Assembly (NCBI GenBank): GCA_964017195.1
Contig: CAXHKT010000121.1
Span: 1-64,000, forward strand
Reading direction: 5' to 3'
Length of the DNA stretch: 64,000 bases
From: Siderastrea radians
Lineage: Eukaryota; Cnidaria; Anthozoa; Scleractinia; Rhizangiidae
Positions 10,542 to 22,270 of this stretch are shown here, in pieces (within the stretch, counting starts at the first letter, position 1; each line of letters starts with the position of its first letter). The notes below the pieces were generated by a model. It was not told where the DNA came from. It ran no database searches and worked only from the letters and a program-made list of their open reading frames with translations. Position numbers and translations under genes: made by a program.

Positions 10542-10704
10542 CTAAAAAGCTAATTGCCGCTCTCGGCTGCATGCGCAAAGGTCCCAAATGCATTCAAACC
10601 CTTTGGGACCATCCGAAAAAAATTCCTTTTGTGCAAAAGTACAAAGAAATCGCGATATGCCAGATCCTTAGGGAAAAAACCCCATTTTCAGGCATTCCCA
10701 GACC
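10542..10704 (+). repeat. Monomer M4 (reference copy, in U12): copy-number-variable sister monomer
   Basis: M4 is marked by CTCGGCTGCATGCGC and GATATGCCAG. Base count is A54 C44 G29 T36. It is the monomer most often lost or multiplied: it is absent or fused to M5 in the four-monomer units and present two to five times, some copies reading CAGCTGC, in six- to eight-monomer units. A T4 to T3 change in CCATTTTCAGG gives 162-bp copies in several units. Confidence 0.94.
10580..10610. other. Perfect 9-bp inverted repeat in M4 (also in M3 and M5)
   Basis: GGTCCCAAA at 10580-10588 and TTTGGGACC at 10602-10610 are exact reverse complements around a 13-nt loop. The same dyad recurs in nearly every M3, M4 and M5. 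It could extrude as a cruciform in DNA or fold as a hairpin in a transcript; neither is shown by sequence alone. Confidence 0.9.
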
Positions 10705-10867
10705 CTAAAAAGCTAATTGCCGCTCTCAGCTGCATGCGCAAAGGTCCCAAATGCATTCAAACCCTTTGGGACCATCCGAAAAAAATTCCTTTTGTGCAAA
10801 AGTACAAAGAAATCGCGATATGTGAGATCCTTAGGGAAAAAACCCCATTTTGGAGCATTCCCAGAGG
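10705..10867 (+). repeat. Monomer M5 (reference copy, in U12): last sister monomer of the HOR
   Basis: M5 is marked by CAGCTGCATGCGC, GATATGTGAG and the ending TTTTGGAGCATTCCCAGAGG. It joins directly to the next M1. Its common sub-variants (GTACAAGG, GTACCAAG, TTTTGCGCAAAAG, AAATTTATTC, AAACCCCTTGGG) are the best markers of unit lineage. Confidence 0.94.
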
Positions 10868-12169
10868 CTAAAAAAGGTGTTGCACGTGCTCAGGTGCGCT
10901 AAAAATGCTCCCCAGAGGCCCCAAAAAATGCAAATCCCTCGGGGCTATCAGAAAAAAAAGTTTATTGTGTAGAAAGTCTGCGATTTTGTCCATAAGGTGG
11001 ATATTTCCGTTTTCAGAGGGGTGGGGTGGGTCCCTCAAAAAAGTGCTGATTTTGGTGCAACGGCCCCAGCATAAAAGCACCTCAGATCCCGTTGCGGCAC
11101 CAAAAAACAATGCATTTGGCGCTATTTTTATAGAATTTGGCGATACTAAAAAATGCTGCACTTTTTCAGGGCTTGAATTGGTCCCAAAAAGCAGAAAAAA
11201 GCTAATTGCCGCTCTCAGCTGCATGCACAAAGGTCCCAAATGCATTCAAACCCTTTGGGACCATCCGAAAAAAATTCCTTTTGTGCAAAAGTACAAAGAA
11301 ATCGCGATATGCCAGATCCTTAGGGAAAAAACCCCATTTTCAGGCATTCCCAGACCCTAAAAAGCTAATTGCCGCTCTCGGCTGCATGCGCAAAGGTCCC
11401 AAATGCATTCAAACCCTTTGGGACCATCCGAAAAAAATTCCTTTTGTGCAAAAGTACAAAGAAATCGCGATATGCCAGATCCTTAGGGAAAAAACCCCAT
11501 TTCAGGCATTCCCAGACCCTAAAAAGCTAATTGCCGCTCTCAGCTGCATGCGCAAAGGTCCCAAATGCATTCAAACCCTTTGGGACCATCCGAAAAAAAT
11601 TCCTTTTGTGCAAAAGTACAAAGAAATCGCGATATGCCAGATCCTTAGGGAAAAAACCCCATTTCAGGCATTCCCAGACCCTAAAAAGCTAATTGCCGCT
11701 CTCAGCTGCATGCGCAAAGGTCCCAAATGCATTCAAACCCTTTGGGACCATCCGAAAAAAATTCCTTTTGTGCAAAAGTACAAAGAAATCGCGATATGCC
11801 AGATCCTTAGGGAAAAAACCCCATTTTCAGGCATTCCCAGACCCTAAAAAGCTAATTGCCGCTCTCGGCTGCATGCGCAAAGGTCCCAAATGCATTCAAA
11901 CCCTTTGGGACCATCCGAAAAAAATTCCTTTTGTGCAAAAGTACAAAGAAATCGCGATATGCCAGATCCTTAGGGAAAAAACCCCATTTTCAGGCATTCC
12001 CAGACCCTAAAAAGCTAATTGCCGCTCTCAGCTGCATGCGCAAAGGTCCCAAATGCATTCAAACCCTTTGGGACCATCCGAAAAAAATTCCTTTTGTGCA
12101 AAAGTACAAGGAAATCGCGATATGTGAGATCCTTAGGGAAAAAACCCCATTTTGGAGCATTCCCAGAGG
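10868..12169 (+). repeat. HOR unit U13, 8 monomers
   Basis: 1302 bp (8 x 163 minus 2). After M1-M2-M3 come M4 with T3, a CAGCTGC M4 with T3, a CAGCTGC M4 with T4, M4 and M5 (GTACAAGG). The two 162-bp monomers keep the reading frame, which explains the 213-codon open frame at 11206-11847. Confidence 0.94.
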
Positions 12170-12984
12170 CTAAAAAAGGTGTTGCACGTGCTCAGGTGCG
12201 CTAAAAATGCTCCCCAGAGGCCCCAAAAAATGCAAATCCCTCGGGGCTATCAGAAAAAAAAGTTTATTGTGTAGAAAGTCTGCGATTTTGTCCATAAGGG
12301 GGATATTTCCGTTTTCAGAGGGGTGGGGTGGGTCCCTCAAAAAAGTGCTGATTTTGGTGCAACGGCCCCAGCATAAAAGCACCTCAGATCCCGTTGCGGC
12401 ACCAAAAAACAATGCATTTGGCGCTATTTTTATAGAATTTGGCGATACTAAAAAATGCTGCACTTTTTCAGGGCTTGAATTGGTCCCAAAAAGCAGAAAA
12501 AAGCTAATTGCTCCTCTCAGCTGCATGCGCAAAGGTCCCAAATGCATTCAAACCCTTTGGGACCATCCGACAAAAATTCCTTTTGTGCAAAAGTACTAAG
12601 AAATCGCGATATGCCAGATCCTTAGGGAAAAAACCCCATTTTCAGGCATTCCCAGACCCTAAAAAGCTAATTGCCGCTCTCGGCTGCATGCGCAAAGGTC
12701 CCAAATGCATTCAAACCCTTTGGGACCATCCGAAAAAAATTCCTTTTGTGCAAAAGTACAAAGAAATCGCGATATGCCAGATCCTTAGGGAAAAAACCCC
12801 ATTTTCAGGCATTCCCAGACCCTAAAAAGCTAATTGCCGCTCTCAGCTGCATGCGCAAGGGTCCCAAATGCATTCAAACCCTTTGGGACCATCCGAAAAA
12901 AATTCCTTTTGTGCAAAAGTACAAAGAAATCGCGATATGTGAGATCCTTAGGGAAAAAACCCCATTTTGGAGCATTCCCAGAGG
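12170..12984 (+). repeat. HOR unit U14, 5 monomers (type X)
   Basis: 815 bp. AAGGGGGAT in M1; TTGCTCCTCTC, GACAAAAATT and GTACTAAG in M3; GCGCAAGGG in M5. Like U5 without its extra T. Confidence 0.95.
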
Positions 12985-13636
12985 CTAAAAAAGGTGTTGC
13001 ACGTGCTCAGGTGCGCTAAAAATGCTCCCCAGAGGCCCCAAAAAATGCAAATCCCTCGGGGCTATCAGAAAAAAAAGTTTATTGTGTAGAAAGTCTGCGA
13101 TTTTGTCCATAAGGTGGATATTTCCGTTTTCAGAGGGGTGGGGTGGGTCCCTCAAAAAAGTGCTGATTTTGGTGCAACGGCCCCAGCATAAAAGCACCTC
13201 AGATCCCGTTGCGGCACCAAAAAACAATGCATTTGGCGCTATTTTTATAGAATTTGGCGATACTAAAAAATGCTGCACTTTTTCAGGGCTTGAATTGGTC
13301 CCAAAAAGCAGAAAAAAGCTAACTGCCGCTCTCAGCTGCATGCACAAAGGTCTTAAATGCATTCAAACCCTTTGGGACCATCCGAAAAAAATTCCTTTTG
13401 TGCAAAAGTACAAAGAAATCGCGATATGCCAGATCCTTAGGGAAAAAACCCCATTTTCAGGCATTCCCAGACCCTAAAAAGCTAATTGCCGCTCTCAGCT
13501 GCATGCGCAAAGGTCCCAAATGCATTCAAACCCTTTGGGACCATCCGAAAAAAATTCCTTTTGTGCAAAAGTACAAGGAAATCGCGATATGTGAGATCCT
13601 TAGGGAAAAAACCCCATTTTGGAGCATTCCCAGAGG
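12985..13636 (+). repeat. HOR unit U15, 4 monomers (type Y, M4 absent)
   Basis: 652 bp: M1-M2-M3-M5. M3 has CTAACTGCC and TCTTAAATG, as in U20; M5 has GTACAAGG, as in U10. It is the chimeric joint of the 4399-bp duplication. Confidence 0.95.
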
Positions 13637-14451
13637 CTAAAAAAGGTGTTGCACGTGCTCAGGTGCGCTAAAAATGCTCCCCAGAGGCCCCAAAAAATGC
13701 AAATCCCTCGGGGCTATCAGAAAAAAAAGTTTATTGTGTAGAAAGTCTGCGATTTTGTCCATAAGGTGGATATTTCCGTTTTCAGAGGGATAGGGTGGGT
13801 CCCTCAAAAAAGTGCTGATTTTGGTGCAACGGCCCCAGCATAAAAGCACCTCAGATCCCGTTGCGGCACCAAAAAACAATGCATTTGGCGCTATTTTTAT
13901 AGAATTTGGCGATACTAAAAAATGCTGCACTTTTTCAGGGCTTGAATTGGTCCCAAAAAGCAGAAAAAAGCTAATTGCCGCTCTCAGCTGCATGCACAAA
14001 GGTCCCAAATGCATTCAAACCCTTTGGGACCATCCGAAAAAAATTCCTTTTGTGCAAAAGTACAAAGAAATCGCGATATGCCAGATCCTTAGGGAAAAAA
14101 CCCCATTTTCAGGCATTCCCAGACCCTAAAAAGCTAATTGCCGCTCTCGGCTGCATGCGCAAAGGTCCCAAATGCATTCAAACCCTTTGGGACCATCCGA
14201 AAAAAATTCCTTTTGTGCAAAAGTACAAAGAAATCGCGATATGCCAGATCCTTAGGGAAAAAACCCCATTTTCAGGCATTCCCAGACTCTAAAAAGCTAA
14301 TTGCCGCTCTCAGCTGCATGCGCAAAGGTCCCAAATGCATTCAAACCCCTTGGGACCATCCGAAAAAAATTCCTTTTGTGCAAAAGTACAAAGAAATCGC
14401 GATATGTGAGATCCTTAGGGAAAAAACCCCATTTTGGAGCATTCCCAGAGG
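13637..14451 (+). repeat. HOR unit U16, 5 monomers (type H)
   Basis: 815 bp. Same markers as U11 (GAGGGATAGGG, CAGACTCT, CCCCTTGGG) but C at 14305, where U11 has T. Confidence 0.95.
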
Positions 14452-15266
14452 CTAAAAAAGGTGTTGCACGTGCTCAGGTGCGCTAAAAATGCTCCCCAGA
14501 GGCCCCAAAAAATGCAAATCCCTCGGGGCTATCAGAAAAAAAAGTTTATTGTGTAGAAAGTCTGCGATTTTGTCCATAAGGTGGATATTTCCGTTTTCAG
14601 AGGGGTGGGGTGGGTCCCTCAAAAAAGTGCTGATTTTGGTGCAACGGCCCCAGCATAAAAGCACCTCAGATCCCGTTGCGGCACCAAAAAACAATGCATT
14701 TGGCGCTATTTTTATAGAATTTGGCGATACTAAAAAATGCTGCACTTTTTCAGGGCTTGAATTGGTCCCAAAAAGCAGAAAAAAGCTAATTGCCGCTCTC
14801 AGCTGCATGCACAAAGGTCCCAAATGCATTCAAACCCTTTGGGACCATCCGAAAAAAATTCCTTTTGTGCAAAAGTACAAAGAAATCGCGATATGCCAGA
14901 TCCTTAGGGAAAAAACCCCATTTTCAGGCATTCCCAGACCCTAAAAAGCTAATTGCCGCTCTCGGCTGCATGCGCAAAGGTCCCAAATGCATTCAAACCC
15001 TTTGGGACCATCCGAAAAAAATTCCTTTTGTGCAAAAGTACAAAGAAATCGCGATATGCCAGATCCTTAGGGAAAAAACCCCATTTTCAGGCATTCCCAG
15101 ACCCTAAAAAGCTAATTGCCGCTCTCAGCTGCATGCGCAAAGGTCCCAAATGCATTCAAACCCTTTGGGACCATCCGAAAAAAATTCCTTTTGTGCAAAA
15201 GTACAAAGAAATCGCGATATGTGAGATCCTTAGGGAAAAAACCCCATTTTGGAGCATTCCCAGAGG
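14452..15266 (+). repeat. HOR unit U17, 5 monomers
   Basis: 815 bp, consensus. Second copy of U12. Confidence 0.95.
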
Positions 15267-16568
15267 CTAAAAAAGGTGTTGCACGTGCTCAGGTGCGCTA
15301 AAAATGCTCCCCAGAGGCCCCAAAAAATGCAAATCCCTCGGGGCTATCAGAAAAAAAAGTTTATTGTGTAGAAAGTCTGCGATTTTGTCCATAAGGTGGA
15401 TATTTCCGTTTTCAGAGGGGTGGGGTGGGTCCCTCAAAAAAGTGCTGATTTTGGTGCAACGGCCCCAGCATAAAAGCACCTCAGATCCCGTTGCGGCACC
15501 AAAAAACAATGCATTTGGCGCTATTTTTATAGAATTTGGCGATACTAAAAAATGCTGCACTTTTTCAGGGCTTGAATTGGTCCCAAAAAGCAGAAAAAAG
15601 CTAATTGCCGCTCTCAGCTGCATGCACAAAGGTCCCAAATGCATTCAAACCCTTTGGGACCATCCGAAAAAAATTCCTTTTGTGCAAAAGTACAAAGAAA
15701 TCGCGATATGCCAGATCCTTAGGGAAAAAACCCCATTTTCAGGCATTCCCAGACCCTAAAAAGCTAATTGCCGCTCTCGGCTGCATGCGCAAAGGTCCCA
15801 AATGCATTCAAACCCTTTGGGACCATCCGAAAAAAATTCCTTTTGTGCAAAAGTACAAAGAAATCGCGATATGCCAGATCCTTAGGGAAAAAACCCCATT
15901 TCAGGCATTCCCAGACCCTAAAAAGCTAATTGCCGCTCTCAGCTGCATGCGCAAAGGTCCCAAATGCATTCAAACCCTTTGGGACCATCCGAAAAAAATT
16001 CCTTTTGTGCAAAAGTACAAAGAAATCGCGATATGCCAGATCCTTAGGGAAAAAACCCCATTTCAGGCATTCCCAGACCCTAAAAAGCTAATTGCCGCTC
16101 TCAGCTGCATGCGCAAAGGTCCCAAATGCATTCAAACCCTTTGGGACCATCCGAAAAAAATTCCTTTTGTGCAAAAGTACAAAGAAATCGCGATATGCCA
16201 GATCCTTAGGGAAAAAACCCCATTTTCAGGCATTCCCAGACCCTAAAAAGCTAATTGCCGCTCTCGGCTGCATGCGCAAAGGTCCCAAATGCATTCAAAC
16301 CCTTTGGGACCATCCGAAAAAAATTCCTTTTGTGCAAAAGTACAAAGAAATCGCGATATGCCAGATCCTTAGGGAAAAAACCCCATTTTCAGGCATTCCC
16401 AGACCCTAAAAAGCTAATTGCCGCTCTCAGCTGCATGCGCAAAGGTCCCAAATGCATTCAAACCCTTTGGGACCATCCGAAAAAAATTCCTTTTGTGCAA
16501 AAGTACAAGGAAATCGCGATATGTGAGATCCTTAGGGAAAAAACCCCATTTTGGAGCATTCCCAGAGG
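15267..16568 (+). repeat. HOR unit U18, 8 monomers
   Basis: 1302 bp. Second copy of U13, with the same two 162-bp M4 copies and GTACAAGG in M5. Confidence 0.94.
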
Positions 16569-17383
16569 CTAAAAAAGGTGTTGCACGTGCTCAGGTGCGC
16601 TAAAAATGCTCCCCAGAGGCCCCAAAAAATGCAAATCCCTCGGGGCTATCAGAAAAAAAAGTTTATTGTGTAGAAAGTCTGCGATTTTGTCCATAAGGGG
16701 GATATTTCCGTTTTCAGAGGGGTGGGGTGGGTCCCTCAAAAAAGTGCTGATTTTGGTGCAACGGCCCCAGCATAAAAGCACCTCAGATCCCGTTGCGGCA
16801 CCAAAAAACAATGCATTTGGCGCTATTTTTATAGAATTTGGCGATACTAAAAAATGCTGCACTTTTTCAGGGCTTGAATTGGTCCCAAAAAGCAGAAAAA
16901 AGCTAATTGCTCCTCTCAGCTGCATGCGCAAAGGTCCCAAATGCATTCAAACCCTTTGGGACCATCCGACAAAAATTCCTTTTGTGCAAAAGTACTAAGA
17001 AATCGCGATATGCCAGATCCTTAGGGAAAAAACCCCATTTTCAGGCATTCCCAGACCCTAAAAAGCTAATTGCCGCTCTCGGCTGCATGCGCAAAGGTCC
17101 CAAATGCATTCAAACCCTTTGGGACCATCCGAAAAAAATTCCTTTTGTGCAAAAGTACAAAGAAATCGCGATATGCCAGATCCTTAGGGAAAAAACCCCA
17201 TTTTCAGGCATTCCCAGACCCTAAAAAGCTAATTGCCGCTCTCAGCTGCATGCGCAAGGGTCCCAAATGCATTCAAACCCTTTGGGACCATCCGAAAAAA
17301 ATTCCTTTTGTGCAAAAGTACAAAGAAATCGCGATATGTGAGATCCTTAGGGAAAAAACCCCATTTTGGAGCATTCCCAGAGG
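16569..17383 (+). repeat. HOR unit U19, 5 monomers (type X)
   Basis: 815 bp. Second copy of U14 with all type-X markers. Confidence 0.95.
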
Positions 17384-18198
17384 CTAAAAAAGGTGTTGCA
17401 CGTGCTCAGGTGCGCTAAAAATGCTCCCCAGAGGCCCCAAAAAATGCAAATCCCTCGGGGCTATCAGAAAAAAAAGTTTATTGTGTAGAAAGTCTGCGAT
17501 TTTGTCCATAAGGTGGATATTTCCGTTTTCAGAGGGGTGGGGTGGGTCCCTCAAAAAAGTGCTGATTTTGGTGCAACGGCCCCAGCATAAAAGCACCTCA
17601 GATCCCGTTGCGGCACCAAAAAACAATGCATTTGGCGCTATTTTTATAGAATTTGGCGATACTAAAAAATGCTGCACTTTTTCAGGGCTTGAATTGGTCC
17701 CAAAAAGCAGAAAAAAGCTAACTGCCGCTCTCAGCTGCATGCACAAAGGTCTTAAATGCATTCAAACCCTTTGGGACCATCCGAAAAAAATTCCTTTTGT
17801 GCAAAAGTACAAAGAAATCGCGATATGCCAGATCCTTAGGGAAAAAACCCCATTTTCAGGCATTCCCAGACCCTAAAAAGCTAATTGCCGCTCTCGGCTG
17901 CATGCGCAAAGGTCCCAAATGCATTCAAACCCTTTGGGACCATCCGAAAAAAATTCCTTTTGTGCAAAAGTACAAAGAAATCGCGATATGCCAGATCCTT
18001 AGGGAAAAAACCCCATTTTCAGGCATTCCCAGACCCTAAAAAGCTAATTGCCGCTCTCAGCTGCATGCGCAAAGGTCCCAAATGCATTCAAACCCTTTGG
18101 GACCATCCGAAAAAAATTCCTTTTGCGCAAAAGTACAAAGAAATCGCGATATGTGAGATCCTTAGGGAAAAAACCCCATTTTGGAGCATTCCCAGAGG
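17384..18198 (+). repeat. HOR unit U20, 5 monomers (type Y)
   Basis: 815 bp. M3 has CTAACTGCC and TCTTAAATG as in U15, but M4 is present and M5 has TTTTGCGCAAAAG, as in U6. It is probably the undisturbed form of the U15 type. Confidence 0.95.
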
Positions 18199-19012
18199 CT
18201 AAAAAAGGTGTTGCACGTGCTCAGGTGCGCTAAAAATGCTCCCCAGAGGCCCCAAAAAATGCAAATCCCTCGGGGCTATCAGAAAAAAAAGTTTATTGTG
18301 TAGAAAGTCTGCGATTTTGTCCATAAGGTGGATATTTCCGTTTTCAGAGGGGTGGGGTGGGTCCCTCAAAAAAGTGCTGATTTTGGTGCAACGGCCCCAG
18401 CATAAAAGCACCTCAGATCCCGTTGCGGCACCAAAAAACAATGCATTTGGCGCTATTTTTATAGAATTTGGCGATACTAAAAAATGCTGCACTTTTTCAG
18501 GGCTTGAATTGGTCCCAAAAAGCAGAAAAAAGCTAATTGCCGCTCTCAGCTGCATGCACAAAGGTCCCAAATGCATTCAAACCCTTTGGGACCATCCGAA
18601 AAAAATTCCTTTTGTGCAAAAGTACAAAGAAATCGCGATATGCCAGATCCTTAGGGAAAAAACCCCATTTTCAGGCATTCCCAGACCCTAAAAAGCTAAT
18701 TGCCGCTCTCGGCTGCATGCGCAAAGGTCCCAAATGCATTCAAACCCTTTGGGACCATCCGAAAAAAATTCCTTTTGTGCAAAAGTACAAAGAAATCGCG
18801 ATATGCCAGATCCTTAGGGAAAAAACCCCATTTCAGGCATTCCCAGACCCTAAAAAGCTAATTGCCGCTCTCAGCTGCATGCGCAAAGGTCCCAAATGCA
18901 TTCAAACCCTTTGGGACCATCCGAAAAAAATTCCTTTTGTGCAAAAGTACAAAGAAATCGCGATATGTGAGATCCTTAGGGAAAAAACCCCATTTTGGAG
19001 CATTCCCAGAGG
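18199..19012 (+). repeat. HOR unit U21, 5 monomers
   Basis: 814 bp, T3 in M4. It follows a type-Y unit as U7 does. Confidence 0.95.
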
Positions 19013-19827
19013 CTAAAAAAGGTGTTGCACGTGCTCAGGTGCGCTAAAAATGCTCCCCAGAGGCCCCAAAAAATGCAAATCCCTCGGGGCTATCAGAAAA
19101 AAAAGTTTATTGTGTAGAAAGTCTGCGATTTTGTCCATAAGGTGGATATTTCCGTTTTCAGAGGGATGGGGTGGGTCCCTCAAAAAAGTGCTGATTTTGG
19201 TGCAACGGCCCCAGCATAAAAGCACCTCAGATCCCATTGCGGCACCAAAAAACAATGCATTTGGCGCTATTTTTATAGAATTTGGCGATACTAAAAAATG
19301 CTGCACTTTTTCAGGGCTTGAATTGGTCCCAAAAAGCAGAAAAAAGCTAATTGCCGCTCTCAGCTGCATGCACAAAGGTCCCAAATGCATTCAAACCCTT
19401 TGGGACCATCCGAAAAAAATTCCTTTTGTGCAAAAGTACAAAGAAATCGCGATATGCAAGATCCTTAGGGAAAAAACCCCATTTTCAGGCATTCCCAGAC
19501 CCTAAAAAGCTAATTGCCGCTCTCGGCTGCATGCGCAAAGGTCCCAAATGCATTCAAACCCTTTGGGACCATCCGAAAAAAATTCCTTTTGTGCAAAAGT
19601 ACAAAGAAATCGCGATATGCCAGATCCTTAGGGAAAAAACCCCATTTTCAGGCATTCCCAGACCCTAAAAAGCTAATTGCCGCTCTCAGCTGCATGCGCA
19701 AAGGTCCCAAATGCATTCAAACCCTTTGGGACCATCCGAAAAAAATTCCTTTTGTGCAAAAGTACAAAGAAATCGCGATATGTGAGATCCTTAGGGAAAA
19801 AACCCCATTTTGGAGCATTCCCAGAGG
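19013..19827 (+). repeat. HOR unit U22, 5 monomers
   Basis: 815 bp. GAGGGATGGGG in M1, private ATCCCATTGC in M2 (inside the right dyad arm) and private GATATGCAAG in M3. Confidence 0.95.
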
Positions 19828-20641
19828 CTAAAAAAGGTGTTGCACGTGCTCAGGTGCGCTAAAAATGCTCCCCAGAGGCCCCAAAAAATGCAAATCCCTC
19901 GGGGCTATCAGAAAAAAAAGTTTATTGTGTAGAAAGTCTGCGATTTTGTCCATAAGGTGGATATTTCCGTTTTCAGAGGGGTGGGGTGGGTCCCTCAAAA
20001 AAGTGCTGATTTTGGTGCAACGGCCCCAGCATAAAAGCACCTCAGATCCCGTTGCGGCACCAAAAAACAATGCATTTGGCGCTATTTTTATAGAATTTGG
20101 CGATACTAAAAAATGCTGCACTTTTTCAGGGCTTGAATTGGTCCCAAAAAGCAGAAAAAAGCTAATTGCCGCTCTCAGCTGCATGCACAAAGGTCCCAAA
20201 TGCATTCAAACCCTTTGGGACCATCCGAAAAAAATTCCTTTTGTGCAAAAGTACAAAGAAATCGCGATATGCCAGATCCTTAGGGAAAAAACCCCATTTT
20301 CAGGCATTCCCAGACCCTAAAAAGCTAATTGCCGCTCTCGGCTGCATGCGCAAAGGTCCCAAATGCATTCAAACCCTTTGGGACCATCCGAAAAAAATTC
20401 CTTTTGTGCAAAAGTACAAAGAAATCGCGATATGCCAGATCCTTAGGGAAAAAACCCCATTTCAGGCATTCCCAGACCCTAAAAAGCTAATTGCCGCTCT
20501 CAGCTGCATGCGCAAAGGTCCCAAATGCATTCAAACCCTTTGGGACCATCCGAAAAAAATTCCTTTTGTGCAAAAGTACAAAGAAATCGCGATATGTGAG
20601 ATCCTTAGGGAAAAAACCCCATTTTGGAGCATTCCCAGAGG
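19828..20641 (+). repeat. HOR unit U23, 5 monomers
   Basis: 814 bp, T3 in M4; otherwise consensus. Confidence 0.95.
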
Positions 20642-21455
20642 CTAAAAAAGGTGTTGCACGTGCTCAGGTGCGCTAAAAATGCTCCCCAGAGGCCCCAAAA
20701 AATGCAAATCCCTCGGGGCTATCAGAAAAAAAGTTTATTGTGTAGAAAGTCTGCGATTTTGTCCATAAGGTGGATATTTCCGTTTTCAGAGGGGTGGGGT
20801 GGGTCCCTCAAAAAAGTGCTGATTTTGGTGCAACGGCCCCAGCATAAAAGCACCTCAGATCCCGTTGCGGCGCCAAAAAACAATGCATTTGGCGCTATTT
20901 TTATAGAATTTGGCGATACTAAAAAATGCTGCACTTTTTCAGGGCTTGAATTGGTCCCAAAAAGCAGAAAAAAGCTAATTGCCGCTCTCAGCTGCATGCA
21001 CAAAGGTCCCAAATGCATTCAAACCCTTTGGGACCATCCGAAAAAAATTCCTTTTGTGCAAAAGTACAAAGAAATCGCGATATGCCAGATCCTTAGGGAA
21101 AAAACCCCATTTTCAGGCATTCCCAGACCCTAAAAAGCTAATTGCCGCTCTCGGCTGCATGCGCAAAGGTCCCAAATGCATTCAAACCCTTTGGGACCAT
21201 CCGAAAAAAATTCCTTTTGTGCAAAAGTACAAAGAAATCGCGATATGCCAGATCCTTAGGGAAAAAACCCCATTTTCAGGCATACCCAGACCCTAAAAAG
21301 CTAATTGCCGCTCTCAGCTGCATGCGCAAAGGTCCCAAATTTATTCAAACCCTTTGGGACCATCCGAAAAAAATTCCTTTTGTGCAAAAGTACAAAGAAA
21401 TCGCGATATGTGAGATCCTTAGGGAAAAAACCCCATTTTGGAGCATTCCCAGAGG
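20642..21455 (+). repeat. HOR unit U24, 5 monomers (type A)
   Basis: 814 bp. A7 in M1, GCGGCGCC in M2 (shared only with U9), private CATACCCAG in M4, AAATTTATTC in M5. First A of an A-B-C triplet. Confidence 0.95.
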
Positions 21456-22270
21456 CTAAAAAAGGTGTTGCACGTGCTCAGGTGCGCTAAAAATGCTCCC
21501 CAGAGGCCCCAAAAAATGCAAATCCCTCGGGGCTATCAGAAAAAAAAGTTTATTGTGTAGAAAGTCTGCGATTTTGTCCATAAGGTGGATATTTCCGTTT
21601 TCAGAGGGGTGGGGTGGGTCCCTCAAAAAAGTGCTGATTTTGGTGCAACGGCCCCAGCATAAAAGCACCTCAGATCCCGTTGCGGCACCAAAAAACAATG
21701 CATTTGGCGCTATTTTTATAGAATTTGGCGATACTAAAAAATGCTGCACTTTTTCAGGGCTTGAATTGGTCCCAAAAAGCAGAAAAAAGCTAATTGCCGC
21801 TCTCAGCTGCATGCACAAAGGTCCCAAATGCATTCAAACCCTTTGGGACCATCCGAAAAAAATTCCTTTTGTGCAAAAGTACAAAGAAATCGCGATATGC
21901 CAGATCCTTAGGGAAAAAACCCCATTTTCAGGCATTCCCAGACCCTAAAAAGCTAATTGCCGCTCTCGGCTGCATGCGCAAAGGTCCCAAATGCATTCAA
22001 ACCCTTTGGGACCATCCGAAAAAAATTCCTTTTGTGCAAAAGTACAAAGAAATCGCGATATGCCAGATCCTTAGGGAAAAAACCCCATTTTCAGGCATTC
22101 CCAGACCCTAAAAAGCTAATTGCCGCTCTCAGCTGCATGCGCAAAGGTCCCAAATGCATTCAAACCCTTTGGGACCATCCGAAAAAAATTCCTTTTGTGC
22201 AAAAGTACCAAGAAATCGCGATATGTGAGATCCTTAGGGAAAAAACCCCATTTTGGAGCATTCCCAGAGG
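21456..22270 (+). repeat. HOR unit U25, 5 monomers (type B)
   Basis: 815 bp, consensus except GTACCAAG in M5. Confidence 0.95.

Larger units (their letters stand above)
10053..10867 (+). repeat. HOR unit U12, 5 monomers (reference consensus)
   Basis: 815 bp. Every monomer matches the majority sequence, so it is used here as the reference unit: M1 10053, M2 10216, M3 10379, M4 10542, M5 10705. Confidence 0.96.
9075..17872 (+). repeat. Tandem duplication of a 4399-bp block (27 monomers)
   Basis: Copy 1 is about 9075-13473 and copy 2 about 13474-17872. Both run M5 (GTACAAGG), then a GAGGGATAGGG unit with CAGACTCT and CCCCTTGGG, a plain unit, an eight-monomer unit of 1302 bp, an X unit (AAGGGGGAT, GACAAAAATT), and the first three monomers of a Y unit (CTAACTGCC, TCTTAAATG). 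The one difference I found is T at 9906 against C at 14305. The exact breakpoint is not resolvable inside identical M4/M5 sequence. Confidence 0.9.

Noticed and set aside
11206..11847. 213-codon open frame built of repeated segments, possibly a repeat protein
   Set aside because: It exists only because two adjacent monomers lost one T each (162 bp, divisible by 3). Normal 163-bp monomers break the same frame everywhere else.
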